Of a DNA stretch of 64,000 nucleotides, positions 23,222 to 32,030 are shown piece by piece. The stretch is from Bdellovibrio bacteriovorus (GTDB taxonomy: Bacteria; Bdellovibrionota; Bdellovibrionia; Bdellovibrionales; Bdellovibrionaceae). The translations under genes and the position numbers were made by a program. Location of the stretch: the NCBI RefSeq assembly GCF_001592755.1, contig NZ_LUKF01000020.1, positions 148,680-212,679 on the forward strand, read 5' to 3'. Below the pieces are notes generated by a model, which did no database searches, had not been told where the DNA came from, and saw only the letters and a list, made by a program, of their open reading frames with translations. Each line of letters opens with the position of its first letter. Position 1 is the first letter of the stretch.

Positions 23222-24262
23222 CTAATCAAACCAACTTGAAACTAAGTTCGCGGGAGGAATATTGACGTTCTCGAAGCGATAAGAATAGAACACCAAAAGT
23301 TCAATATTGCTTGATTCGATATTGCCGCTTTCGATGGTGGTGCTGACAGCATCGGAGATGGCTTGGAATCCGACGGAGTGTCGCAGACCATTGTATCCAA
23401 AACCCAGGCGTCCCGTACTGAAAGTGCCCATGGATTCGCTAGTTTCATCGTCTTTTACAACGTACTCTAAGTTCACTCGTTGATAGCCTACGCCCAATCC
23501 GATAAAACCCGTCGCATAGAAATTCTGATAAACGGCAATTCCGCCAATAGCGACACCCGGGCCCGCCGTGTCCCGTTGCATGCCATCTAAATCGCCCAGG
23601 CTTCCAAATTGCGATGTTGCGGACGGCGGGATAAACGCATCCTTTGCGGCAATTGAATTTCGACTGGCATGAAAATAAGCGGAAACACCCCAATCACTTT
23701 TCTTTTGAAAACCCGCCTGATCAAAAGCCATGGCTTGCGAAAAAGTTTCTTCGTTCAGGTTCCAGTAAAAGTTAAATCCAAAGTTTCGCGTTTTAATATC
23801 ATCGCGAAATATCTTTTTCGAAGTGTTTGCATAGGAAGGATCTAGCTCGGCCGAGTTTTCAATATAATATCCATCGTAAGCTTGCAGAAAAAATTCATAG
23901 CTACGCTTACCAAAAAATCTAAGTTGAAAATCGACCGCGGAAGAAGAGCCGTAATTTTCTTTATCCTCTTCGTCGACAGGATTTTGCACTGAAGCGGTAA
24001 AACCCAAATTACGATAAGAAAATCCAACACTCGTTTTTGACGGCGAGTTCGGTAAAAACTTCGCATCCGCCAGTCCCGAGGGGGCAAGAATAGTAAAATT
24101 ATAACGAGGCACCGCCAAACCCAGTTTTACTTTCAATGTGTCCTTGGATTGCGGTGTCCAGCTCCAGTCTTCGTATTCTGAAGCCGTGTTGAATTCAGGA
24201 GTGGAGGTTTGGGCCTGGGCGATGTTGAAAGCCAAAACCGCGCAGAGGAACATCCACTTCAT
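23222..24262 (-). CDS. Outer-membrane beta-barrel, DUF4421-like
   Basis: A 346-residue exported protein. The ATG at 24262 is chosen because GGAG precedes it by 6 bases, it overlaps the upstream stop by one base (TAATG), and a signal peptide follows (ending AQAQ). The mature protein is rich in alternating beta strands: VKLGLAVPRYNFTI, SVGFSYRNLGFTASV, YEFFLQAYDGYYIEN, ending in LLVFYSYRFENVNIPP. The early strands plus QAYDGYYI resemble the DUF4421 family of outer-membrane proteins. Transport or structural function is unknown. It is translationally linked to the esterase gene. Confidence 0.75.
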   Translation of the reverse strand: MKWMFLCAVLAFNIAQAQTSTPEFNTASEYEDWSWTPQSKDTLKVKLGLAVPRYNFTILAPSGLADAKFLPNSPSKTSVGFSYRNLGFTASVQNPVDEEDKENYGSSSAVDFQLRFFGKRSYEFFLQAYDGYYIENSAELDPSYANTSKKIFRDDIKTRNFGFNFYWNLNEETFSQAMAFDQAGFQKKSDWGVSAYFHASRNSIAAKDAFIPPSATSQFGSLGDLDGMQRDTAGPGVAIGGIAVYQNFYATGFIGLGVGYQRVNLEYVVKDDETSESMGTFSTGRLGFGYNGLRHSVGFQAISDAVSTTIESGNIESSNIELLVFYSYRFENVNIPPANLVSSWFD

Positions 24263-25293
24263 TAAGTTCTCCATAGTGAAGAAAGCCATTTCCAAACTTC
24301 CACGCGTCGCTCGCCAATATCAAAATGATTTCCATCAAACTCGACATACTCGTGAGAAAGACCTTGAGATTTAAAGAATTTAGAAATCTGACGACTGCCG
24401 TATTGAAGGTGGAAGTTGTCTTTGCTTCCAACATCCAAATAGATACCCGAAAGTTTTTTTAAATTAGAAATACGCTTTGGAAGAAAATGAAGGGGATCTT
24501 TTTCAAGCCACTGCTCCCAGATAGCGGGGATTTTTTCTGCCGTGTGAAGGTCGAGCGGCCAGTGAAATTCAACGCCGTGACCTTTCGCCGAATAACAAGA
24601 AGCCATGCCGAACGCATTCACCACGGAATGCCAGTTTTTCGCTTTCAATAATTTTTTATTTCTAAGTTCTTCAAGAGCACGGGCAGCCGACTCTTTATAT
24701 TTTTCCCAAAACGGATGGGCGTGATAAAGCTCGGGTAAGAGGCTCGCCTCAAAAAAACAATCCGGCGCGATCGCTCCGACATAACCGAAGATTTCAGGAT
24801 GCTTAGATCCTAAATGAAGGGCCCCATAGCCTCCGCTGGAACCTCCCATCACACACCAGTCTTGGGTATTGTGAGAAACTGGGAAGTGCTCTTTTAATGC
24901 AGGGATGATTTCTTGAATAATATAGTCTTCATAGTTTCCCGTGGCTGCGGAATTTAAGAACTGCGATCCGCCCCAAGAAGTCAAAGCATCGACAAACACG
25001 TACAAAGCTTCGGGCGCTTCGCCACGTTCAAAGGCTTGGTCTATCACCTGTACGGCATTTTGTTCATTAAACTTGGGATTGAAATAAAACGGAGAATTTC
25101 CTGTGAATCCGCCTAAGACCATGACGACAGGCCATGGACCTTCATTGCGAGGAAGAAGAAGGGGATTAAAGCGTGTCGCCGGATCTTTCAGAGGATTGTT
25201 CTTAAGCGCAGCACTTTCAATTTTAAGTGTTTCAATTTGAAAGTGCTGAACTTCGTAAGCGCGATAATTTTTTAAAACTTCAGAGGTGATCAT
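24262..25293 (-). CDS. Alpha/beta-hydrolase, esterase D-type
   Basis: A 343-residue cytoplasmic protein with no signal peptide. It has the PF00756 (esterase/feruloyl esterase-like) layout: an oxyanion strand WPVVMVLGGFTG, the nucleophile elbow GGSSGGYGALH, an Asp in IYLDVGSKDNF and a final His in FDGNHFDIGE. The likely reaction is hydrolysis of a thioester or carboxyl ester; the true substrate is not evident. An intragenic 12-bp inverted repeat lies near the start (25209-25248). It shares a one-base stop/start overlap with the barrel gene. Confidence 0.85.
   Translation of the reverse strand: MITSEVLKNYRAYEVQHFQIETLKIESAALKNNPLKDPATRFNPLLLPRNEGPWPVVMVLGGFTGNSPFYFNPKFNEQNAVQVIDQAFERGEAPEALYVFVDALTSWGGSQFLNSAATGNYEDYIIQEIIPALKEHFPVSHNTQDWCVMGGSSGGYGALHLGSKHPEIFGYVGAIAPDCFFEASLLPELYHAHPFWEKYKESAARALEELRNKKLLKAKNWHSVVNAFGMASCYSAKGHGVEFHWPLDLHTAEKIPAIWEQWLEKDPLHFLPKRISNLKKLSGIYLDVGSKDNFHLQYGSRQISKFFKSQGLSHEYVEFDGNHFDIGERRVEVWKWLSSLWRT
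25209..25248 (-). repeat. 12-bp perfect inverted repeat inside the esterase start region
   Basis: CAGCACTTTCAA (25209-25220) and its exact reverse complement (25237-25248) are separated by 16 bases, within about codons 16-28 of the esterase. The RNA would form a stable hairpin just after initiation. Confidence 0.7.
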
Positions 25294-25324
25294 GAAAAAA
25301 GTCTGTCACCTTCTGAAACTTCAA

Positions 25325-25879
25325 TCAACGCTTATCGTGGTATGAAAGGGGCAGGCGTTCGGCTTTTTCCAAACGAAGGTCTTTCCTGATAAATCCTGTG
25401 TAGTTCATATCGCCGTCGACCACGGCTTCGGCCGATTCGCTTAAGACCACCATGTGTGTGGATTCAAAAAAGCGACCTGTGCCATCAAAGCGAAAGCCGA
25501 CAAACAAAGTGTAAGCCGCGCCCGCAGACATCCAGCCACCGCGACCAAAAGATGTTTGTACTAAATCTGTCCATTCGACAGCGCCGCACTGAGGGATGTA
25601 ACCGTCAGGCGTCGTGCTAGTTTCCTGGCAGTTTTCTATTTCAAGCTCGTGTTTGATCTTGCTCAGTTCAGACGTGGGATCCTGAAGCATGATTTGGATG
25701 AATTCAGGCATTTCAGAGGCATCGATGTAGGCGGCGACCTGAGTGCCGTCCTTTTCTTCTGTTTCGATGCGAACCGTGGCGCTATTGGCACCCGTTTTTA
25801 AGATTTTCTTGGGCTCTATCGCATGAGCAGATAAAGAAAGTGAGACTAGCAATACGACAGTCGAAACAAGTTGGTTCAT
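25325..25879 (-). CDS. Exported protein of unknown function
   Basis: A 184-residue protein with a signal peptide (1-20, AHA). The mature part begins IEPKKILKTGANSATVRIET and has two Cys (IENCQE, PQCGAV) that may form a disulfide, plus Gly-rich strands (GRGGWMSAGAAYTLFVGF). The codon pattern and signal peptide support a real gene. I do not recognise the family. It lies 31 bp upstream of the esterase on the same strand and may be cotranscribed with it. Confidence 0.7.
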   Translation of the reverse strand: MNQLVSTVVLLVSLSLSAHAIEPKKILKTGANSATVRIETEEKDGTQVAAYIDASEMPEFIQIMLQDPTSELSKIKHELEIENCQETSTTPDGYIPQCGAVEWTDLVQTSFGRGGWMSAGAAYTLFVGFRFDGTGRFFESTHMVVLSESAEAVVDGDMNYTGFIRKDLRLEKAERLPLSYHDKR

Positions 25880-26068
25880 ACAAGACCCTCTTTGAGTAGG
25901 TTGGTTTAATCACCTTATTTTTAAGCAAAATTCTTGTATCAAAGAATGGTGGGGAACTCTCTAGAAATCTCTGAAATCTGTCTTAAATTATTGAAATTAT
26001 GAGGAAAACGAAATAACTTGGCTTATCCGCAAGGTCCTCTTTAATTCCGGCTAACCCCTCAAAAAAGC

Positions 26069-26176
26069 TTGCTTTTACCCGACATGCGACATAAAACCAT
26101 GAGTCCATAATTATGACTGTCTAAGGCAATGGTTAAGAGCTGTCCCCAACGGGAAAGACGCCTTATCGGTGGAAGG
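26069..26176 (+). promoter_or_regulatory. Promoter and structured leader of rpmI-rplT
   Basis: TTGCTT (26069-26074) and TAAAAC (26092-26097) are 17 bases apart. The leader then holds GTC-CCC / GGG-x-GAC (26142-26159) and a small stem CCTT (26161-26164) with AAGG (26173-26176), the latter being the ribosome site of rpmI. Ribosomal protein L20 autoregulates this operon through leader RNA in other bacteria; no homologous fold could be verified. 25880-26068 shows nothing else recognisable. Confidence 0.4.
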
Positions 26177-26184
26177 TAAACATT

Positions 26185-26376
26185 ATGAAAATGCGCACTC
26201 ACTCAGGCGCTAAAAAACGTTTGAAAGTTCTTTCAAGCGGTAAAGTTAAGAAAAAAAGCACTCGCATGCGTCACTTGAACTCACACATGAGCTCAAAAAC
26301 GAAAAGACAACTAGGTAAGACATCATACGTAGAAGACGCGAACATGTTACAAGTTCGTCGTTGCTTGGTGTTCTAG
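26185..26376 (+). CDS. rpmI: 50S ribosomal protein L35
   Basis: A 63-residue, very basic protein. MKMRTHSGAKKRLKVL and HLNSHMSSKTKRQLGK are the standard L35 signatures. It is a structural component of the large subunit. rplT follows 83 bp downstream, the usual order. infC, which often precedes rpmI, is absent: the upstream gene is on the opposite strand. AAGG lies 8 bases before the ATG. Confidence 0.97.
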   Translation: MKMRTHSGAKKRLKVLSSGKVKKKSTRMRHLNSHMSSKTKRQLGKTSYVEDANMLQVRRCLVF

Positions 26377-26459
26377 GAATTAATCTAAAAATTTTAAATG
26401 TCTTTTCCGTACGTAACTTCGACGAAGTTCGAAGATGTACAGTAAATTTGAGGTAGAAA

Positions 26460-26807
26460 ATGGCTCGTGTAAAAAGTGGTAAAACAAATCGTGCTCGTCA
26501 CAAAAAGGTTCTTAAAAGAGCAAAAGGTTACTATTCAGCTGGTTCTCGCGCGTACATCCACGCGGTAGAGAAAAATGACCGTGGTATGGCGTATGCTTAC
26601 CGCGACCGTAAAGCTAAAAAACGTAACTTCCGCACATTGTGGAATCAACGTATCAATGCAGCAGCTCGTTTGAACGGAACTACATATTCTCGTTTGATCG
26701 GTGGCTTGATTAAAGCTGGCATCCAAGTTGACCGTAAGATCTTGGCTGACCTTGCAATCAACGATGCAGCAGCATTCACTGCTCTTTGCAAACACGCTTT
26801 GGCGTAG
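26460..26807 (+). CDS. rplT: 50S ribosomal protein L20
   Basis: A 115-residue basic protein that binds 23S rRNA early in subunit assembly and represses its own operon in several bacteria. Signatures are [47 protein letters not shown] and the C-terminal [12 protein letters not shown]. Full normal length. GAGGTA is located before the ATG. The mevalonate gene fni starts only 17 bases after its stop, so ribosomal and isoprenoid genes probably share a transcript. Confidence 0.97.
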   Translation: MARVKSGKTNRARHKKVLKRAKGYYSAGSRAYIHAVEKNDRGMAYAYRDRKAKKRNFRTLWNQRINAAARLNGTTYSRLIGGLIKAGIQVDRKILADLAINDAAAFTALCKHALA

Positions 26808-26824
26808 GTCTGCAATAGCAACCC

Positions 26825-27880
26825 ATGGAAGAGTCTAATAGCCAATTTGAACAAAGAAAGCGCGATCACATCAAAATCGCGCTGGATCCAAGGTCGCAGA
26901 CTGAGGGACAAAATGGTTTAGACTCGATCGAATTAATTCATGAGGCTTTGCCTAATTTGGATTTTAAAGAGGTCGATATTTCGACCTCTTTCTTTTTAAA
27001 AGACCCCGTCACAAAAGATTCTGTTTCTCTTTCTTCTCCCATTTTTATTTCCTCTATGACTGCAGGCCATGAACAAGGCCGTGAAATCAACGAAGCTTTG
27101 GCTCGTTTGAGTGACCGTCGCCAGATTCTTATGGGTGTAGGCTCGCAAAGAAGAGAGTTGGAAGATTCCAATGCCGCTGAAGAGTGGAACCGAGTGCGCC
27201 GTCAGGCTCCGAAGGCTTTGCTTTTGGGAAATATTGGAATCGCTCAACTGATCAAAAGTCCGATCGACAAAGTCCAACGTCTGATCGAGTCCACCGAAGC
27301 CATCGCGCTTTTTGTGCACGTGAATCCTCTTCAAGAGGCTTTGCAGCCCGAAGGCACTCGTGACTTTCGACATGGAATAGAAGCTCTAGAAAACCTAGTA
27401 AAAATCGCTGGCGTGCCCGTCATTGTGAAGGAAGTGGGCTGCGGTTTTTCCGTAGAAACTCTAAAACGTCTCGAAAATGCCGGTATTTACGCTGTCGACG
27501 TCGCTGGCAAGGGTGGAACTCATTGGGGGCGCGTAGAAGGCTATCGCTCTCAAGAGAATGATTTACTGTATAAAGTAGCGCAAACTTTCGCAAATTGGGG
27601 TATTAGTACAGTACAGTCTGTTTTGAATGCCAAAGAAGCCCGCGTGAGTTATGAAATCTGGGCTTCGGGTGGCGTTAGAAACGGACTTGAAGTCGCAAAA
27701 CTTTGCGCTTTAGGTGCTAACAAAGTAGGGCTCGCAAGACCCTTTTTAGAGGCGGCTCTGAAAGGTGATGAGGCCTTGGAAGAGCTTATGAATAAATTAG
27801 AAACTGAACTTAAGATTGCTTTGTTCTGTACTGGTTCAAAAAATCTTAAAGACCTTCAAACAAAGAGGGTGATTCGATGA
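26825..27880 (+). CDS. fni: Type 2 isopentenyl-diphosphate isomerase
   Basis: A 351-residue FMN- and NAD(P)H-dependent enzyme that interconverts IPP and DMAPP. Family motifs are QRKRDHIKIAL at the N-terminus, PIFISSMTAGHEQG, LLGNIGIAQL, VKEVGCGFS, DVAGKGGTHW and the phosphate-binding IWASGGVRNGLEVAK. The length is normal. It is the first of five mevalonate genes; its ATGA overlaps mvaA. Cytoplasmic TIM-barrel enzyme, unrelated to the type 1 Nudix isomerase. Confidence 0.95.
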   Translation: MEESNSQFEQRKRDHIKIALDPRSQTEGQNGLDSIELIHEALPNLDFKEVDISTSFFLKDPVTKDSVSLSSPIFISSMTAGHEQGREINEALARLSDRRQILMGVGSQRRELEDSNAAEEWNRVRRQAPKALLLGNIGIAQLIKSPIDKVQRLIESTEAIALFVHVNPLQEALQPEGTRDFRHGIEALENLVKIAGVPVIVKEVGCGFSVETLKRLENAGIYAVDVAGKGGTHWGRVEGYRSQENDLLYKVAQTFANWGISTVQSVLNAKEARVSYEIWASGGVRNGLEVAKLCALGANKVGLARPFLEAALKGDEALEELMNKLETELKIALFCTGSKNLKDLQTKRVIR

Positions 27881-29193
27881 AAAAGCAGCTTCTAGACATC
27901 TTTAAAGGTTTCTCAAAACTTTCTCGCGAGGAAAGATTGAAAGCGTTGATGGACGTTGGCGTTCTTCATGATTCCGATGTGGAGTATCTGTCTAAGGGCG
28001 GATTGCGCGACACTTCTTTGGGCGAAAAGTTTATCGAAAACGTCATCGGCTATTTCCAGCTTCCTTTGGGAGTAGCAACTAACTTCAATATCGATGGCAA
28101 AGACTACGTGATCCCGATGGCGGTGGAAGAAACTTCTATCGTTGCAGCGGTTTGTAAGTCGGCGAAATGGATTCGTGAATCAGGTTCCATTACAACGGAA
28201 GTTGTGGGTAACGATATCATCGGTCAAATTCAATGCGCAAAGATCAAAGACTTTGCGAAGTTTGAAAAACAAATTCTATCTCAGAAAAACTTCTTAATTG
28301 AAATCTCAAACCGTGAAGTGGCGTTCGGTCTTGTTCGTCGTGGCGGTGGGGTGCGTGATATCCAAGTTCGCCGTGTGCCTCGTGGTGACGGAACGGACAT
28401 GGCTGTTGTTCATGTGTTGATGGACCCATGCGATGCTATGGGCGCCAACATCATGAACCAAGTTTGTGAATTCTTAAAAGAGCCGATCGAACAATTCACC
28501 GGCGAAAAAGTGACGATGTGTATTCTTTCGAATCTTGTCGATTCAAAAGTCACTCGTGCAACAGTTCACATCAAAGACATCGATCCTGAGTTGGCTGAAA
28601 AAATTGAAGAAGCTTCTTTGTTTGCTCAACAAGATCCTTATCGTGCAGCGACGAACAATAAGGGCGTTCTTAATGGGATCGACCCAGTTCTGATCGCAAC
28701 CGGAAATGATTGGCGCGCGGTGGAAGCAGGCATTCATGCTTATGCTTCACGTGATGGACAATACCGTTCGATCACTCGTTGGTTCCGTGATGGCGAAGGT
28801 GGACTTAAAGGTATCTTTGAAGCCCCTTTGATCGTGGGTACGGTTGGTGGTGTAACAACTCTTCATCCGACAGCGATGATGTGTATGAAGATGTTGGGAA
28901 CGACTTCGGCAAATGAGCTTTCTCGCGTGATTGCGGCTGTTGGACTGGTGCAAAACCTGGGGGCTTTAAAAGCTCTGACGACAGTGGGAATTATTGAAGG
29001 CCATATGAAACTTCACACGAAGAATTTGGCTTTGGGCGCGGGCGCTGAAGAAAAAGAAATTCCTCTTGTACAAAAGAAACTTGAAGAAATCTTAGCGGTT
29101 CGTAAACGCATCTCTTTAAGCAATGCAATTGACGTGCTTAAAGAACTTCGCTCTTCGCAAAGAGCGACGACGACAACACACACACACAGTTAG
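27877..29193 (+). CDS. mvaA: HMG-CoA reductase, class II
   Basis: A 438-residue enzyme that reduces HMG-CoA to mevalonate. It resembles the Pseudomonas mevalonii (class II) form throughout: ENVIGYFQLPLGVATNF, catalytic Glu in VEETSIVAA (84-85), DAMGAN, catalytic Lys in ATNNKGVLNGID, Asp in ATGNDWRAVEAG and His in GHMKLHTKN. All four catalytic residues are present. It lacks the membrane domain of class I. The C-terminus ends in a short THTHS tail. It overlaps fni by 4 bp and is 8 bp from the next kinase. Cofactor preference cannot be read reliably. Confidence 0.95.
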   Translation: MKKQLLDIFKGFSKLSREERLKALMDVGVLHDSDVEYLSKGGLRDTSLGEKFIENVIGYFQLPLGVATNFNIDGKDYVIPMAVEETSIVAAVCKSAKWIRESGSITTEVVGNDIIGQIQCAKIKDFAKFEKQILSQKNFLIEISNREVAFGLVRRGGGVRDIQVRRVPRGDGTDMAVVHVLMDPCDAMGANIMNQVCEFLKEPIEQFTGEKVTMCILSNLVDSKVTRATVHIKDIDPELAEKIEEASLFAQQDPYRAATNNKGVLNGIDPVLIATGNDWRAVEAGIHAYASRDGQYRSITRWFRDGEGGLKGIFEAPLIVGTVGGVTTLHPTAMMCMKMLGTTSANELSRVIAAVGLVQNLGALKALTTVGIIEGHMKLHTKNLALGAGAEEKEIPLVQKKLEEILAVRKRISLSNAIDVLKELRSSQRATTTTHTHS

Positions 29194-29201
29194 GAGAGGC
29201 C

Positions 29202-30101
29202 ATGTCCCTGGTCTTCTCCGTACCCGGCAAAACTTTTATCGCGGGCGAATACCTGGCTTTGCAAGAAGGACCGACACTGGTCTTTTTGTCACAACCTTGT
29301 TTTGAGCTTGAAGCCAACAAAGGCACGGGCCGCTTAGGTTCGATTCATCCTGAATCTCCGGCGGGTCTTTTTGCGCGCAAACATCAGGATTACTTCTCTC
29401 AATTTGATCTTAATTTTAAAGACGCTTATGCAGGCAAAGGTGGCTTTGGTGCTTCAACAGCCCAATTTTTAGGTGTCTATGCTTTGTGGCTTTATAAAGA
29501 AGCGCCTCAGCAGGACATGGAAAAGCTTCTGGATTTCAAACATCTTTTAGAAGCTTATTACGAAGTCGCGTGGAAAGGTGAAGGTCAACGTCCTAGTGGC
29601 GCTGATCTTGTAGGACAACTCAAAGGTGCTTTAACTTTCTTTGAAAAGCGCAAAGGTCTGATTTCGGTTAAGAGCTGGCCGTTTGAAGATTTGGAGCTGC
29701 ACCTTCTGCACACTGGAAATAAAGTCGCCACCCACGAGCATCTTAAGAATTTAAAAACTTTTGATGCAAGCTCTTTAGAAAAAAGTTTCGCGACGATTCG
29801 CGAGTCTTTTGAGACTCAAGATAGTTCTGTTTTTGTTTCAGGCATTAACGCCTATGCTGATTCTTTAAAGTCCTTGGGCTTTACCTGCAACGAAACTCTT
29901 TCTTTATTAAATGACATCAAGCAAATTCCTGGCGTGGTGGCGGCGAAAGGCTGTGGTGCTTTAGGTGCCGACGTCGTCCTGGTGGTCACTCGTAAACTTG
30001 AGTCGGAAGGACTGAAACAGTTCTGCCAAACACGTCAATTATCCTTAATGGCATCTTCGCAAAAGATCGCCAATGGTCTGCAAGTTCGAGGAACTCTATG
30101 A
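29202..30101 (+). CDS. Phosphomevalonate kinase (GHMP family)
   Basis: A 299-residue GHMP kinase. The opening VPGKTFIAGEYLALQEGPTL, with Ala-Gly-Glu-Tyr, is the phosphomevalonate-kinase version of motif 1; GKGGFGASTAQFLG is the ATP-binding motif 2; AKGCGALGADVVLVV is the C-terminal motif 3. Position between mvaA and mvaD also fits the second phosphorylation. It would convert mevalonate-5-phosphate to the diphosphate. Assignment against mevalonate kinase rests on the AGEY motif and on the better mevalonate-kinase candidate two genes downstream. It overlaps mvaD by 4 bp. Confidence 0.8.
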   Translation: MSLVFSVPGKTFIAGEYLALQEGPTLVFLSQPCFELEANKGTGRLGSIHPESPAGLFARKHQDYFSQFDLNFKDAYAGKGGFGASTAQFLGVYALWLYKEAPQQDMEKLLDFKHLLEAYYEVAWKGEGQRPSGADLVGQLKGALTFFEKRKGLISVKSWPFEDLELHLLHTGNKVATHEHLKNLKTFDASSLEKSFATIRESFETQDSSVFVSGINAYADSLKSLGFTCNETLSLLNDIKQIPGVVAAKGCGALGADVVLVVTRKLESEGLKQFCQTRQLSLMASSQKIANGLQVRGTL

Positions 30102-31078
30102 ATCAAGTTTTAGTTTCTGCTCCTTCCAATATCGCTCTTATCAAATACATGGGTAAGATCGAAGGCTCTGGCAATAAGCCGACGAATGGCTCTTTATCTT
30201 ATACTTTGGAAAATTTAAGAACCTTCGTGCGTTTGACAGAGATTGAAGGTGGGAAGGATCAATGGAAGCTTCTTGTTCGCGAAGATCTAGAAAAAATGGA
30301 TCTTTCCGAAAAAGGGCAACAACGATTTTTAAAACATCTGCAAAATCTGAAAGACAAGTGGGGAGTCACCAAGAACTTCCTTGTTGAGTCTGCGAATAAC
30401 TTTCCTTCCGACTGTGGTCTTGCAAGTTCCGCTTCGAGCTTCGCAGCTTTGACTTTGGCAGCAGCGCAGATGTTTCAAAAAATCAATCCGCAGCCTTGGG
30501 GTGAAGATAAGAAGGTTTTATCTGAACTATCTCGTCAGGGGTCCGGCTCTTCGTGTCGTTCGTTATTTTCTCCTTGGGCGATTTGGTTGCATGAGTATGC
30601 AGAACCTATGAATCTTCCGGTCAAAGACATGCATCACATCGTCGTTGTCGTAGAAGATTCAAAAAAAGAGGTCTCAAGTTCAGAAGCTCATAAGCTAGTG
30701 ACGACGAGCCCTCGTTTCGAGGGTCGTGTGGAGCGTGCTGAGATTCGCCTTAAAGATCTTTCGCAAGCTTTGCAATTTGATGACTGGCACATGGCCCGTC
30801 AGATTGTCTGGGATGAGTTCATTGATATGCATCGCTTGTTTGAAACAAGCACACCGTCGTTCAGCTATATGACGGACGGATCCAAAAAAGTTTTGGAGGA
30901 ATGCCAAAAGCTTTGGAATAAATGGCAAGACGGTCCTTTGGTGACGATGGACGCGGGTGCGAACGTGCACATGCTTTTCAGGAATGATCAGAAGAAGTCT
31001 TTTGAAACTTATCGCGAGCTTTTTAAAAACGAATTCAAAGTCTTAGCCTTTGAAGGTGTGAAATCCGATGTCCATTGA
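30098..31078 (+). CDS. mvaD: Diphosphomevalonate decarboxylase
   Basis: A 326-residue GHMP-fold enzyme that converts mevalonate diphosphate to IPP with ATP. Visible are SAPSNIALIKYMGK (catalytic Lys region), PTNGSLSYTL, the Ser-rich phosphate loop GLASSASSFAAL, the Arg in GSGSSCRSLF and the catalytic Asp in TMDAGANVHML. All key polar residues are kept. The usual Trp of KYWGK is Met here, and DAGPN reads DAGAN. The gene overlaps both neighbours, so the operon is tightly coupled. Confidence 0.92.
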   Translation: MNQVLVSAPSNIALIKYMGKIEGSGNKPTNGSLSYTLENLRTFVRLTEIEGGKDQWKLLVREDLEKMDLSEKGQQRFLKHLQNLKDKWGVTKNFLVESANNFPSDCGLASSASSFAALTLAAAQMFQKINPQPWGEDKKVLSELSRQGSGSSCRSLFSPWAIWLHEYAEPMNLPVKDMHHIVVVVEDSKKEVSSSEAHKLVTTSPRFEGRVERAEIRLKDLSQALQFDDWHMARQIVWDEFIDMHRLFETSTPSFSYMTDGSKKVLEECQKLWNKWQDGPLVTMDAGANVHMLFRNDQKKSFETYRELFKNEFKVLAFEGVKSDVH

Positions 31079-31955
31079 TTTTACTTGTAAATCATTTGGA
31101 AAATGGATCCTTGCTGGCGAACACGCCGTCCTGCGCGGTGTTCCCGCGTTGGTTTTTCCTATTCAGTCGCGCAACTTAGAATTGAGTTACGCACGCACGG
31201 AGTCCGCATTGGAGCTTCGTCTGGTCGGAGACCACGGCAAAGATCTTCAGCTTCTGGTTTGGGGAGTTTTGGAAAAGGCCTGTGAACTTAAAAAAATCTC
31301 TCGGCAAGATCTTAAGGGGATTCTTCTTTTAGAGTCTTCAATTCCCGTGGGTGCGGGGATGGGTGCTTCGGCTGCTCTTTGTGTCGCACTCACTCGTTGG
31401 CTAGGTTATCTGGGATATGTCCAGGAGAATGAATACTACGAGTTTGCGCGTGATCTAGAAAACCTGTTTCATGGTGAAAGCAGTGGGGTGGATATCGCCG
31501 TCGCTTTATCGGGCGAGGGTTTATACTTCGTGCGAAATGGGGAACGCAAGCCATTGTCTACTTCGTGGAAACCGCATTGGTATATTTCCTATTCGGGCAA
31601 ACGTGGCGTCACGGTGGATGCTGTTAATAAAGTTAAAGATCTTCTTTTGCAGAATCCTGAGGTCGGAGAAAAAATCGATAAGCAAATGGCGGAAGCCGTG
31701 GCAATCGCAGAAAAAGCATTAAAGCTTGATAGGCAAGAGGGGCTTCCTCTTCTGGCAAAAGCCATTGAAGAAGGCGGAGAATGTTTTGAGCAGTGGGGCT
31801 TGAATGAAGGGGCTCCAGGCAAGCACATACAATGGCTTAAAGAAAAAGGTGCTCTTGCTGTGAAACCGACCGGTTCTGGTGGTGGCGGCTATGTACTGTC
31901 ATTGTGGGATAAAGTTCCATCTGAAGACGTCCTTGAAAAATTGATTCCTTGTTAA
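31068..31955 (+). CDS. mvk: Mevalonate kinase
   Basis: A 295-residue GHMP kinase; phosphorylates mevalonate. Motif 1 is GKWILAGEHAVLRGVPALVFP (Gly-Glu-His-Ala-Val as in mevalonate kinases), motif 2 IPVGAGMGASAALCVAL, a catalytic-region FHGESSGVDIAVAL, and motif 3 KPTGSGGGGYVLSL. The ATG at 31068 lies 11 bases inside mvaD. It is the last gene of the operon and is followed by a clear terminator. Together the five genes take HMG-CoA to IPP and DMAPP; HMG-CoA synthase is not in the window. Confidence 0.92.
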   Translation: MSIDFTCKSFGKWILAGEHAVLRGVPALVFPIQSRNLELSYARTESALELRLVGDHGKDLQLLVWGVLEKACELKKISRQDLKGILLLESSIPVGAGMGASAALCVALTRWLGYLGYVQENEYYEFARDLENLFHGESSGVDIAVALSGEGLYFVRNGERKPLSTSWKPHWYISYSGKRGVTVDAVNKVKDLLLQNPEVGEKIDKQMAEAVAIAEKALKLDRQEGLPLLAKAIEEGGECFEQWGLNEGAPGKHIQWLKEKGALAVKPTGSGGGGYVLSLWDKVPSEDVLEKLIPC

Positions 31956-31961
31956 TAGACG

Positions 31962-31997
31962 ACAGACTTCTGCAAAACAGAAGTCTGTTCCTTTGTT
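31962..31997 (+). terminator. Terminator of the mevalonate operon
   Basis: Perfect 11-bp stem ACAGACTTCTG - CAAAA - CAGAAGTCTGT (31962-31988), followed by a U-rich TCCTTTGTT, 6 bases after the mvk stop. Confidence 0.85.
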
Positions 31998-32030
31998 GCG
32001 CTGACGAAGTTTCTCTCGTACCCTCAAGAA

